A stretch of 64,000 nucleotides of DNA, taken from positions 62,001 to 126,000 of the forward strand of contig JAJTEK010000018.1 in the NCBI GenBank assembly GCA_021299695.1, written 5' to 3'. A program made the translations under genes and the position numbers. The notes under the pieces were generated by a model, which was given only the letters and a program-made list of their open reading frames with translations, was not told the DNA's origin and searched no databases. Below, in pieces: positions 25,564 to 33,572 of this stretch. Origin of the DNA: Pirellula sp. Lineage in GTDB: Bacteria; Planctomycetota; Planctomycetia; Pirellulales; Pirellulaceae. Positions within the stretch are counted from its first letter, which is position 1, and each line of letters starts with the position of its first letter.

Positions 25564-27009
25564 TTACTTGATTTCCTCAACGGCGTATCCGGATCGGTAT
25601 TCGCGTCGGATCAGCGCATTGCCTTGTTGGGCATAATCGCCTACGAAGCGGCCGGTTTTCGGATCGAGTTCCATCCAGTGGCTCATCCGGATGGCTTGGT
25701 CCTCGGGATCGATTTGATGGGCGTTTAGGTGGCTGACCATTTGCTCGATGAGCTTTTGCCAGCCGGGGAAATCCCTGGCCGATTCGGCCTTATCTTCGAT
25801 ATGGCTCGAATCGCCAGCTTGGTAGCAAATATTCGCAAAATTGCACCATCCGGTCGAGTCATGGCCGACCTGGACGTCGGCGTTGAGGAGCTCCGATTTG
25901 CGGGTCCTGACCCCTTCGATGAAGTTGGCTTGGTGGGAGCTTCCGCCATTGCCTTTGAACTCCTTGATCAGCTTGCCATCGAGATCGTAAGCCTTGGCCG
26001 ACCCGCGTTGGCCTTCCAAGCGTCCGGCTTGGCAGTACACGACGTATCCGCTCCCGGGGCCTGGGAAGTCGGGGGATTTTTTGCCGTCGGGAGTATCGGG
26101 CAGGTTGCTCAGTCCGATCACGACCGGGATCGAGCCGGTGTCGAAGGCCACGGCATGGACGTTGGGGGATTGGCCCGCGTCGTTCCAGACCATCCGTCCT
26201 CCGCCGCCGAGGATCCTGCGTGGGACTTGGACGCTATCGCGGAAGACGACATTGCGGACATCGTCTAGAACATGAACGCCCCAGTTGCCCATCTCGCCCG
26301 AGCCGGTATTCCAGTCCCAGTGCCAGTCGTAGTGCCAAGCGTTCCGGAAGACAGGACGGTCGGCCGCCGGCCCGAGCCACAGGTCATAATCGACGTTGGG
26401 GTCTTTGGGGAGCGGGTCTTTGCGTTTGCCGATCGGGCCGCGCACGCCGAAGCGGTTTACTTGGACTCGCTGGATTTGGCCTAAGGCTTGCTGTTCATGG
26501 AGGAAAGCTTTGAGTTCCTTTTGCATCGGGTCGGAGCGTTGCTGGGTTCCGACTTGGCAGATCCTCTGATATTTCCGAGCAGCGGCGATCGTCTGCTCAC
26601 CTTCCCACTGCGAATGGGAGAGCGGTTTCTCGACGTAAACATCCTTGCCGGCTTGCATGGCCCAGATCGCCGCAAGGCAGTGCCAATGGTTGCAGGTCGC
26701 GACGACGACGGCGTCGATGTCGGGGTCTTCGATGAGTTTGCGAAGATCGGTCGCTGTTTTGGCATCGGGAAATCGGGTTTTGGCTTTCGCAACGCGGGTC
26801 GAGTCCGGATCGGACAATCCGACAATCTTCACACCGGGAACCTTGGAGAAGCTGCCCATGAGTTCGTTGGCTCGTCCGCCGCAACTGAGGAATGCGAGTC
26901 GGATTTCGTCGTTGGCAGACGCATGGGCTCGGAGGCCACAGGCGAGCCCGGCGGTACCAAGGGCCGTCTGGGAGAGAAATTGACGTCGAGCCAGTTTGAG
27001 GGATTTCAT
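25564..27009 (-). CDS. Tat-exported Gfo/Idh/MocA-family oxidoreductase
   Basis: A 481-residue protein with a Tat signal at the N-terminus (LARRQFLSQTALGTAGLA), a Rossmann domain starting IRLAFLSCGGRANELM, and the family EKP in KDVYVEKPLSHSQ. A long C-terminal domain contains WHYDWHWDWNTGSGEMGNWGVH, typical of the planctomycete branch. ATG 27009 is chosen because it puts the twin-arginine motif near the N-terminus; an in-frame ATG lies at 27033. It probably acts on a sugar or cyclitol in the periplasm. The substrate is unknown. Confidence 0.88.
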   Translation of the reverse strand: MKSLKLARRQFLSQTALGTAGLACGLRAHASANDEIRLAFLSCGGRANELMGSFSKVPGVKIVGLSDPDSTRVAKAKTRFPDAKTATDLRKLIEDPDIDAVVVATCNHWHCLAAIWAMQAGKDVYVEKPLSHSQWEGEQTIAAARKYQRICQVGTQQRSDPMQKELKAFLHEQQALGQIQRVQVNRFGVRGPIGKRKDPLPKDPNVDYDLWLGPAADRPVFRNAWHYDWHWDWNTGSGEMGNWGVHVLDDVRNVVFRDSVQVPRRILGGGGRMVWNDAGQSPNVHAVAFDTGSIPVVIGLSNLPDTPDGKKSPDFPGPGSGYVVYCQAGRLEGQRGSAKAYDLDGKLIKEFKGNGGSSHQANFIEGVRTRKSELLNADVQVGHDSTGWCNFANICYQAGDSSHIEDKAESARDFPGWQKLIEQMVSHLNAHQIDPEDQAIRMSHWMELDPKTGRFVGDYAQQGNALIRREYRSGYAVEEIK

Positions 27010-27078
27010 GGGGAGGAGTGCAATCGTGAGCAAAAGGGGTTCAGGGGGGGATGGTCCAGGGGCCTGCCGAGGGCAGGT

Positions 27079-27696
27079 TCAGGTGATGGTTCCGGCCGAG
27101 GCCAGGAAGGTTTTCCAAGAACTGTAACGCGGATCCTTCAACGTCACTGTGATACCTGGGTTGGCCGATGGTCGGACCGGATCGCTCAGGAGTTTCATGC
27201 CGGCTTGGGAAGGTGTTCGCCCACCCTTTTTGCTGTTGCAACCCACACACGAACAAACGACATTTTCCCAAGTCGTCTTGCCACCTTGGGAGCGGGGCAT
27301 GACGTGGTCGAGGCTCAATTGGCTCAGGGGTCGGGACTGACCGCAATACTGGCAGCGATGGGAGTCGCGGGCAAAGAGCGTTTTTCGGTTGAAACGGACA
27401 GTCGATTTCGGGACGCGATCGTAGAGAACGAGTCGGACGATTCGGGGTACTTGCAGTTCCCGCGTCGGGGTTTTGATGTAATCTTCGCCGAGTTGTTTTT
27501 CCATCGAGTGCAGGTCGGAAAGCTCGCACCAATTTTCGAAGTCGTAGTTGATGTACTGATCGTCCTCGATCGTGATCACCTCGGCGCAGCCACGGTACAA
27601 GAGCGTCATGGCACGACGCACGTCGACCACACGGATGGCCATATAAAATCGATTCAGAACCAACACACTGCAATCTAGGGAAGAGCTGCTGCTCAT
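27079..27696 (-). CDS. HNH endonuclease family protein
   Basis: A 205-residue protein with an N-terminal alpha/beta domain (about 1-100; VLVLNRFYMAIRVVDVRRAMTLLY) and an HNH module: zinc cysteines in CQYCG and CVGCNSKKG around LDHVMPRSQGGKTTWENVV. ATG 27696 is preferred because GGGAG lies 8 nt upstream; the open frame reaches 27765. Stand-alone genes of this type are common in planctomycetes and cyanobacteria. The target is unknown; no restriction-modification or phage genes are nearby. It is divergent from the acetyltransferase at 27857. Confidence 0.85.
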   Translation of the reverse strand: MSSSSSLDCSVLVLNRFYMAIRVVDVRRAMTLLYRGCAEVITIEDDQYINYDFENWCELSDLHSMEKQLGEDYIKTPTRELQVPRIVRLVLYDRVPKSTVRFNRKTLFARDSHRCQYCGQSRPLSQLSLDHVMPRSQGGKTTWENVVCSCVGCNSKKGGRTPSQAGMKLLSDPVRPSANPGITVTLKDPRYSSWKTFLASAGTIT

Positions 27697-27856
27697 CGGT
27701 TCAACTCCCGAAACATCGACCTGGGCTAGGGTGAAAACCGCCATGTGGCATCGGATTTTAACCAATTTCAGGGTCCGGGTCCAACAGGCTCGCTGCAGAA
27801 CCCGTCGGTTTGGATTATTGTAATTGCTTTTTTTAGCTTGCCTGGAGCTTCGAAGG

Positions 27857-28495
27857 ATGGCAAAGAAACTCGTGTTTGTCGTTGGCGCCGGCGGTCATGC
27901 CAAGATGGCGATCGAGACGCTCGCATCCATGGCTGAATACCAGATCATCAGTTGCATGGATAAACACCCTTCGAGCGATCCCATTCTCGGCTACCCAATC
28001 TTCCCTGAAAATTCACAGACTTTGACCCAATTGCTCGAGGCCAAGGCGCTCGCATTGGTCGCCCTAGGGGACAATCGCTTGCGAGAGCAAGTGACCGAGC
28101 GGCTTCAGACTTTGGGTTTTCAATTCGCGACGGCCATCGCTCAATCGGCTTATGTCTCGCCCTCGGCACAAATAGGTCCTGGGTCCGTGGTCATGCCCAA
28201 AGCGGCCGTCGGGGCGATGGCAAGAATCGGCCAAGGAGTCATTCTCAACACTTCCTGCTCGGTCGACCACGACTCGATCCTGGGAGATTATGTCCACATC
28301 GCTCCGGGTTGCCATTTGGCCGGCGGCGTGAGGGTCGACCAAGGAGCGATGCTCGGGATCGGAACCTGTGTGATCCCCAACTGCCATATCGGAGCTTGGT
28401 CGATCCTAGGGGCCAACTCGACCGTCGTCCGGGACCTCGCTGCCAACGGCACTTATGTCGGGACTCCTGCCCGAGAGTTGCACAAGGATTCATAA
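27857..28495 (+). CDS. NeuD-type sugar O-acyltransferase (left-handed beta helix)
   Basis: A 212-residue protein. The N-terminal PglD/NeuD-like Rossmann domain has KLVFVVGAGGHAKMAIE (about 3-19), and the C-terminal hexapeptide repeats (about 95-205) include VSPSAQIGPGSVVMP, ILNTSCSVDHDSILGDYVHIAPGCHLAGGV and the catalytic His region. GGAG (27844-27847) sits 9 nt before ATG 27857. It probably acetylates a nucleotide-linked sugar for surface polysaccharide. The next gene starts 51 nt downstream on the same strand. Confidence 0.85.
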   Translation: MAKKLVFVVGAGGHAKMAIETLASMAEYQIISCMDKHPSSDPILGYPIFPENSQTLTQLLEAKALALVALGDNRLREQVTERLQTLGFQFATAIAQSAYVSPSAQIGPGSVVMPKAAVGAMARIGQGVILNTSCSVDHDSILGDYVHIAPGCHLAGGVRVDQGAMLGIGTCVIPNCHIGAWSILGANSTVVRDLAANGTYVGTPARELHKDS

Positions 28496-28546
28496 GGATT
28501 GATTCGGTAGCCCTTTGGCCGTTTGACAAGGTAATTCAGTCCGACC

Positions 28547-29146
28547 ATGACGATATCTCGATCGGTATTTATCAAACGCTATCGGATGCAAATCGAGCTT
28601 GCATCCTGCATGGACTGGATCTCCCAAGAGCTATCGACCGATCCTGCGATCGATTGGTTGGCTTGGCAGCCAAAACACGTCGGCTTGCATGCACAGGTCA
28701 AGTGGGAGAGTTTTCGCCAAGAGATGGACGGCAATGTCTTTCCGTGCCTTGCGAATCGAGAAGGGTGCAAAACCCTGATGCGTGAACTCTCCTCGAAGAG
28801 CAATTTCGTACCCGAAGCGACTTGGCTCGCCTGTCTGATCGATACCCACGGCGCGACAAGCCCAGGGAGCGATGGTCTCGCGAGGGTCGGAGTCGGAACC
28901 ATCCAGGGCTTGAGGGTAGGACCCGTCCATGGAGCGATCCAAAACATCGGGGTCGTCGAAGCTTGCCGGGGCCGGGGGATCGGCAAAGAGCTCATCCGAA
29001 GAGCCCTTCGGGGATTTTATCTCACAGGTTGCCGTGTGGTGAGTTTAGAAGTCACAACGCATAACTTTCGCGCGATCGAGCTTTATCGTTCGGTCGGATT
29101 TCGCAACATCGAGACGGTCTATAAATACAGTCTCTTTGGTGGTTGA
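28547..29146 (+). CDS. GNAT-family N-acetyltransferase
   Basis: A 199-residue protein whose C-terminal half is a GNAT fold. The acetyl-CoA pyrophosphate loop is VVEACRGRGIGKELIRRAL, followed by LEVTTHNFRAIELYRSVGFRNIE. The N-terminal half (about 1-100) is less conserved and may set substrate choice. It is probably cotranscribed with the NeuD-like gene and converges with hemA. The acceptor is unknown. Confidence 0.85.
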   Translation: MTISRSVFIKRYRMQIELASCMDWISQELSTDPAIDWLAWQPKHVGLHAQVKWESFRQEMDGNVFPCLANREGCKTLMRELSSKSNFVPEATWLACLIDTHGATSPGSDGLARVGVGTIQGLRVGPVHGAIQNIGVVEACRGRGIGKELIRRALRGFYLTGCRVVSLEVTTHNFRAIELYRSVGFRNIETVYKYSLFGG

Positions 29147-29147
29147 A

Positions 29148-30443
29148 TCAACCGAGTTTGAACAGCCGACGGATTGCCGTCGCGAGCGACTCGCGGTGAT
29201 CCTCGTGGGGGGCTTCTCGAAGCGATTGCAAGGGTCCGTGCAGGAGTTTGTTGATCACACGATCGACGGCTTGAAGGATTTCTTGGTGGGCCTCGGCATT
29301 GAGTTCCTGCATCGATTGCTTGGAAAACAAACGCAGCAACTCCGAGTCGCGAATCAAGTCGGCTTGGTCTCTCAGAGCGCGAATGGTATCGCCCGACTGC
29401 CTGAGGTTCCAATCGGCTAGGATTTTTTGGACCTCTTCGTCGATGATTTTGCGAGCCTTGGGAAGCTGCTGCTTTCGGAACGCTTCGTTGCGTTGGCAGA
29501 CCGATTGAAGGTCATCGACCGAGTAGAGATAGACACTCGGTAACCGAGCGATGGCCGGTTCGAAGTCTCTAGGGACAGCAAGGTCGAGGATCAGAAGGTT
29601 CGGGCGAGTCCGTTTGGCAAGGATCGGTTTTAGACGACTTTCGGTGACGATGGGTTCTGCAGCGCCGGTGGTGCTGACGACAAGGTCGGCCCAGGCCAAG
29701 AGCCGATCGAGGGCGTCCCATGGCTCGGCGCGGAGCTCGAACTTGGCTGCGGCACTCATTTGATCTGCGACACTCTGAGCCTTGTCGAGCGAACGATTGA
29801 CGATCACGATGTTCCGAGCACCCGCATCGAGGAGGTACTGAAGCGTCTCGACCCCCATCTGACCGCTCCCGATGACCACGATGTTCTTGTCATCGAAACG
29901 TTCGTAGAACTCCGATGCCACTTCGCTGACCGCGACGCTCGGGACGCTGACTCGTCGGCGATGAATCTCCGTCTCGGTCGTGACTCGCTTGGACACTTGG
30001 TTGGCATGCTGAAAAAGCGAGTGCATCACGGCGCCTGCGGCACCCTCGAGCTTGGAACGGTCGTAAGCCGAACGGACTTGGGCCGGTATCTGCGATTCGC
30101 CGACGACCAACGAGTCGATGCTGCTTACGACCGTAAAGAGGTGCTCGACGGCTTGGCCATCATGGCGGACTTTGAAGTGCTCTTGGATCGTACGCAGACC
30201 GACGCGATGGAACTCCGAGAGGAACCGTTCGATGGCCTCTTGCGTTGCGATCTTATCCTCGTGACTCGACCCCCAATAGAGTTCCACTCGATTGCAGGTG
30301 TTGAGCAAGACCGCCTCGGTGCCGGGAAACTGCTCCTTGAGACTCCAGAGGGCTTGGGTGATCTGCTCGGAACTGAATGCCACTTGCTCGCGGATTTCCA
30401 ACGGCGTGTCATGGTGGCTGCAACCGATCATTCGCAGCTTCAT
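29148..30443 (-). CDS. hemA: Glutamyl-tRNA reductase
   Basis: Converts glutamyl-tRNA to glutamate-1-semialdehyde, the first step of C5 tetrapyrrole synthesis. The 431-residue protein has catalytic C50 in LLNTCNRVELYW, the GESQIPAQVR region, and the NADP domain motif VVIGSGQMGVETLQYL. The C-terminal dimerisation helices are present. It starts within the last 4 nt of the upstream ccsA/hemX-like gene, a pairing seen in other bacteria that links heme synthesis with cytochrome assembly. Confidence 0.95.
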   Translation of the reverse strand: MKLRMIGCSHHDTPLEIREQVAFSSEQITQALWSLKEQFPGTEAVLLNTCNRVELYWGSSHEDKIATQEAIERFLSEFHRVGLRTIQEHFKVRHDGQAVEHLFTVVSSIDSLVVGESQIPAQVRSAYDRSKLEGAAGAVMHSLFQHANQVSKRVTTETEIHRRRVSVPSVAVSEVASEFYERFDDKNIVVIGSGQMGVETLQYLLDAGARNIVIVNRSLDKAQSVADQMSAAAKFELRAEPWDALDRLLAWADLVVSTTGAAEPIVTESRLKPILAKRTRPNLLILDLAVPRDFEPAIARLPSVYLYSVDDLQSVCQRNEAFRKQQLPKARKIIDEEVQKILADWNLRQSGDTIRALRDQADLIRDSELLRLFSKQSMQELNAEAHQEILQAVDRVINKLLHGPLQSLREAPHEDHRESLATAIRRLFKLG

Positions 30444-31291
30444 GCATCACCCCAGTTGCTCACGCCGTGAGGAGCCGTAACGACGGCAGCCAGGGTAGCT
30501 ACGACGATGGCAAAGGAGAGAATGTTCAGTGCGGCAGTCCACTCACCCTTGCCACGGTTGGTGGAGATTCTCTGGGCTAGTGCTGCGATACAAAGCCAGA
30601 CGAACAAGGCCGTCGTCAGTAGGATTCCGCGATCGGTCCAAGCGACAAAGCCATCGCGTGTGAAATTCATGATGGCTCCAGAGACGACCCCAAAACCGAT
30701 CGCCGCGGCGCTACCCAGGGTGCAGCTTTGTCCCAACTCTTGGAGATACTCAAGCGACGGCAATCGGAACGACCATCGCCTATCCAATCGACGCTTGAGC
30801 TTTCGCGCATGGACGAAGTACATCACCCCAGAGGCGAACCCCAAAGCCACCAGGATCGTTCCGATGAGCATGGCCATCGAATGGACCATCCGCCAAAATG
30901 AGACCGTCGAGGTGGACTTGCCGATCGGACTGTCCGAGGGAAACACAACGGCAAGAGCCACAAGCAAGAGGATCAGCGGAAGCAAGAACAGACCGATCTG
31001 CTTGTCGCTGCGACGGTAAAGCATCACGCAATAGGCCAGTGCTAGGACCCAAGCCGCTGCGATCGACCAATCTCCCCAGGTCTTTAGATACCTGAATCCT
31101 TGCTCATACCAGATGCCTTGGATCACCAAATCCGCCAGGTACAGCGTATGGGTCAAAAAGGCCAGCAGGAACATCCCGAGGGAGACTCTCGTAAGCCATT
31201 GTCGGAGGGACTCTCCAGAGATCGCAAAGCGGAGCGACTCGATGACGAGCACCAGAAGGTATGCGATCAGAAAGCAGGTAGCGTTTGGCAT
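30440..31291 (-). CDS. CcsA/HemX-like cytochrome c assembly membrane protein
   Basis: A 283-residue protein with about eight helices and the CcsA/HemX pattern: conserved histidines in FLTHTLYL and RMVHSMAM, then SLEYLQELGQS and IGFGVVSGAIM. The classical heme-handling WWD motif is not obvious, so it may be nearer HemX than a true heme exporter. It is cotranscribed with hemA (4-nt overlap), which supports a role in heme supply or cytochrome maturation. Confidence 0.8.
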   Translation of the reverse strand: MPNATCFLIAYLLVLVIESLRFAISGESLRQWLTRVSLGMFLLAFLTHTLYLADLVIQGIWYEQGFRYLKTWGDWSIAAAWVLALAYCVMLYRRSDKQIGLFLLPLILLLVALAVVFPSDSPIGKSTSTVSFWRMVHSMAMLIGTILVALGFASGVMYFVHARKLKRRLDRRWSFRLPSLEYLQELGQSCTLGSAAAIGFGVVSGAIMNFTRDGFVAWTDRGILLTTALFVWLCIAALAQRISTNRGKGEWTAALNILSFAIVVATLAAVVTAPHGVSNWGDA

Positions 31292-31352
31292 CTTTGGACA
31301 CTCCCGAGCAGTCAGCCCGGCGCAGAGTACTCAACGAAGGAACATCGACTGC

Positions 31353-31389
31353 AAAGAAAAAAATCCCTGTGCTCAAATCGCACAGGGAT
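31353..31389 (-). terminator. Intrinsic terminator after the acidic-protein gene
   Basis: On the minus strand ATCCCTGTGC pairs with GCACAGGGAT across a 7-nt loop (arms at 31380-31389 and 31363-31372), followed by seven T and TCTTT. This is a strong Rho-independent terminator 48 nt past the stop at 31437. Confidence 0.85.
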
Positions 31390-31436
31390 AGTCTATACCT
31401 TTTGGGCCAAAACGCTAACGATCGCTCGGAGGCCGA

Positions 31437-31973
31437 TCAGTCCCAATCTTCCTCGTCATCTTCTTCTTCCTCATCGTCATCGTCGTCATCCCAATCGTCG
31501 TCTTCCTCATCGAACTCGTCGAGTTCTTCTTCATCCTCGTCATCATCCTCGTCATCGTCATCATCATCGTCATCGTCGTCGTCGTCGACTTCCTCCCACT
31601 CCCCATCCTCTTCTTCCTCTTCAAACTCTTCTTCGTCTTCGTCTTCGTCCTCGTCCTCGTCTTCGTCCTCGAACTCGTCGTCTTCGTCCTCAAACTCATC
31701 TTCGTCTTCGTCTTCGTCCTCGTCCTCATCGGCCATGACGATCGAGTGAGAGACATCCCCGAACGTTTGGATCGCATCCAACGAGTCGTTCAGCCATTCG
31801 ATGTCACGCGTCGCGGTTGCGGAAATCATCTCTTTGCGTGGGAATATTTTCTTCACAGTGGGCACCCTTAGCTTCTTTCGAGGTTCTTTCGTGGGTTTGG
31901 TGACGACCAAGTTTGGCACGCCCAATCGGGTTAGCGATGGAGCAAAACCGTTCCGATGGGGCAATCTAGCCAC
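31437..31973 (-). CDS. Poly-Asp/Glu acidic protein
   Basis: The open frame gives 178 residues; from about residue 80 on it is almost only Asp and Glu with a few Trp and Phe. The start is uncertain: GTG at 31973, ATG at 31829 (ISATATRDIEWLNDSLDA), or ATG at 31736, where the acidic run begins. The scpB terminator at 32002-32033 and this gene's own strong terminator suggest an independent unit. It may be a cation- or basic-protein-binding disordered protein. Reverse-strand Ser- or Arg-rich frames here are artefacts of the repeats. Confidence 0.6.
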   Translation of the reverse strand: MARLPHRNGFAPSLTRLGVPNLVVTKPTKEPRKKLRVPTVKKIFPRKEMISATATRDIEWLNDSLDAIQTFGDVSHSIVMADEDEDEDEDEDEFEDEDDEFEDEDEDEDEDEDEEEFEEEEEDGEWEEVDDDDDDDDDDDDEDDDEDEEELDEFDEEDDDWDDDDDDEEEEDDEEDWD

Positions 31974-32001
31974 CTACCCATCGGACTTCAATATGCGGAA
32001 T

Positions 32002-32033
32002 GAAAAAATTCAACCGGAAAATACCAACCGGCT
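32002..32033 (-). terminator. Probable terminator of scpB
   Basis: On the minus strand AGCCGG (32033-32028) pairs with CCGGTT (32017-32012) around a 10-nt loop, followed by GAATTTTTTC. The stem is short but the T run is clear, just past the scpB stop at 32037. Confidence 0.5.
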
Positions 32034-32036
32034 GAT

Positions 32037-32723
32037 TTAACTCTCAGACGCTTGGTCGGTCAACGTGTTGCGAATCCTGGAAGCAATTTCGGACTCTGCT
32101 TGAAGAATCTTTTGGAAGCGTGGGAGATTTTCGATCGATTGGAGCCCAAAAACTTTCAAAAACGTCTTCGTCGTCTCGTACAAGAAGGGTCGTCCAAGGT
32201 CCTCGTCTCTGCCGCAAACGCGAACCAAATCCCGCTGGATCAATTGTCGCAGGACCTCATCGCAACCGACACCTCGGATCGCCTCGAGCTCGGCCCGCAC
32301 GACCGGTTGGCGGTAAGCGATGATCGCTAGCGTTTCGAGCATTCCCGAGCTGAGAATCTGCTCGGAGGGGACCGACCCTGTCCTGCGCAACCAAAGCGCA
32401 AACTGTTTGCGAGTAAAGATTTGCAGTCCGCCTGCGACCTCCTCGATCCGGTAAGCCCGAGCGGCTCGATCGTAACGCCCATTGAGCTCTTTGACGGCCG
32501 TTCGGACGGCCGTCGGGTCTGGAAACCCAAGCAAACCAGCAAGATGCCTCGCAGAAATCGGTTCGTTTACCACCATCAAAACCGCTTCTAAAAGCCGAAG
32601 CTGCTCGGAGGGCTCCCGACGATCGGCCAGAGCATCGCCGGAACGTGGGCTCGAATCCTCTTTTTTGCGTTTCCACCAAGCCACGGTAGGCTCCCTGCGA
32701 ATAAACGTTTTGTCGGCCTGCAA
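32037..32723 (-). CDS. scpB: Segregation and condensation protein B
   Basis: ScpB is a winged-helix partner of SMC and ScpA in chromosome condensation. The 228-residue protein has tandem winged helices; recognisable parts are LLEAVLMVVNEPISARHLAGLLG, SSGMLETLAIIAYRQPVVRAELEAIRGV and RPFLYETTKTFLKVFGLQS. The N-terminal 35 residues are variable. The smc gene lies about 8 kb away on the other strand; scpA is not in the window. Confidence 0.9.
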   Translation of the reverse strand: MQADKTFIRREPTVAWWKRKKEDSSPRSGDALADRREPSEQLRLLEAVLMVVNEPISARHLAGLLGFPDPTAVRTAVKELNGRYDRAARAYRIEEVAGGLQIFTRKQFALWLRRTGSVPSEQILSSGMLETLAIIAYRQPVVRAELEAIRGVGCDEVLRQLIQRDLVRVCGRDEDLGRPFLYETTKTFLKVFGLQSIENLPRFQKILQAESEIASRIRNTLTDQASES

Positions 32724-32813
32724 CGCTTCGGGTGCTATAATCCAAGCCGATCCACACGCCGATACCTTAGCGAATCGGATCCCCCATTACCAATTCAGCT
32801 TCCAAAAAATTCC

Positions 32814-33542
32814 ATGAGCTCTGCGAACGCACCGACACCCCCGAAGCCATCGCAAGGAACGACTCCCGAGGGGAAAAAAAAGGGGCGACTGGCTCTGGTT
32901 CTAGGAATCTTGGCAGGACTCTTGGTTTCAATTGTTTTTCTTTTGCCGCTGTGCCGGACCACGGGCCAGGAGTTTTCACCGGCTCGGTTCCAAATACGCC
33001 AATTCTTCCTTTACAGGATCCCGGGTACCGATCTGCAATTCCTGCCCACCTTTCAATCGAGCATGCCCAACGAGACGCCAGCAGAGGTGCTCAAGGACCT
33101 CAAGACCTACGCCTCGAATGACACCTGGCACATGCTCAAGTCCGACTCTCGGGGGGGTGATTCCTTCCCCGCCAATCTCCTGGTCACCTCGCTGATGCGT
33201 CTGAACGTCGAAAACCATCTCTACTGGGGGGATTGGTCGATCAAACAGCCCGGGTACGCTGCGTCCCTCTGGCCGATCATCCAGGCGATGGCCATGAGCA
33301 ACCTCTACCATGAAATACCCGAGGTGCTTCGGTTCGCCGAAGGCTACAGCGGCCCCGCAAGTGATTTCGATCATGAACTGCTCACAACCGTGCATGAAAA
33401 GATCCACCAGCGCAAGGATCGCTACGGCTTGGCAGGATCGGACATTCCGACCGGCAAGCAAGCCGAGTCCGAGGGGATCGTCGATTGGGACCAAGCAGCC
33501 CAATGGCTCAAGGACCATCCTATCCCGGTCAAGAGCCCTTGA
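32814..33542 (+). CDS. Membrane-anchored hypothetical protein
   Basis: A 242-residue protein with a Pro/Lys-rich N-terminus, one transmembrane helix (about 24-45), and a soluble C-terminal domain (about 55-240) containing LYRIPGTDLQFLPTF, NLLVTSLMRLNVENHLYWGDWSI and a Trp-rich WDQAAQWLKDHPIP end. I do not recognise the family. It is divergent from scpB with 90 nt between starts, and converges with the PVC cytochrome. Confidence 0.7.
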   Translation: MSSANAPTPPKPSQGTTPEGKKKGRLALVLGILAGLLVSIVFLLPLCRTTGQEFSPARFQIRQFFLYRIPGTDLQFLPTFQSSMPNETPAEVLKDLKTYASNDTWHMLKSDSRGGDSFPANLLVTSLMRLNVENHLYWGDWSIKQPGYAASLWPIIQAMAMSNLYHEIPEVLRFAEGYSGPASDFDHELLTTVHEKIHQRKDRYGLAGSDIPTGKQAESEGIVDWDQAAQWLKDHPIPVKSP

Positions 33543-33572
33543 ACCGAAATCTCTAGCCCCCCGCGGCTTGGG

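Noticed and set aside
31415-31777. Met/Thr/Lys-rich and Ser- or Arg-rich open frames opposite or alongside the acidic gene
   Set aside because: They are off-frame readings of the GAC/GAG repeat; the terminator and composition support the acidic minus-strand frame.
31900-31935. TTTGGCACG as a third sigma-54 -24 box
   Set aside because: No GC pair is found at the right distance for a -12 box.
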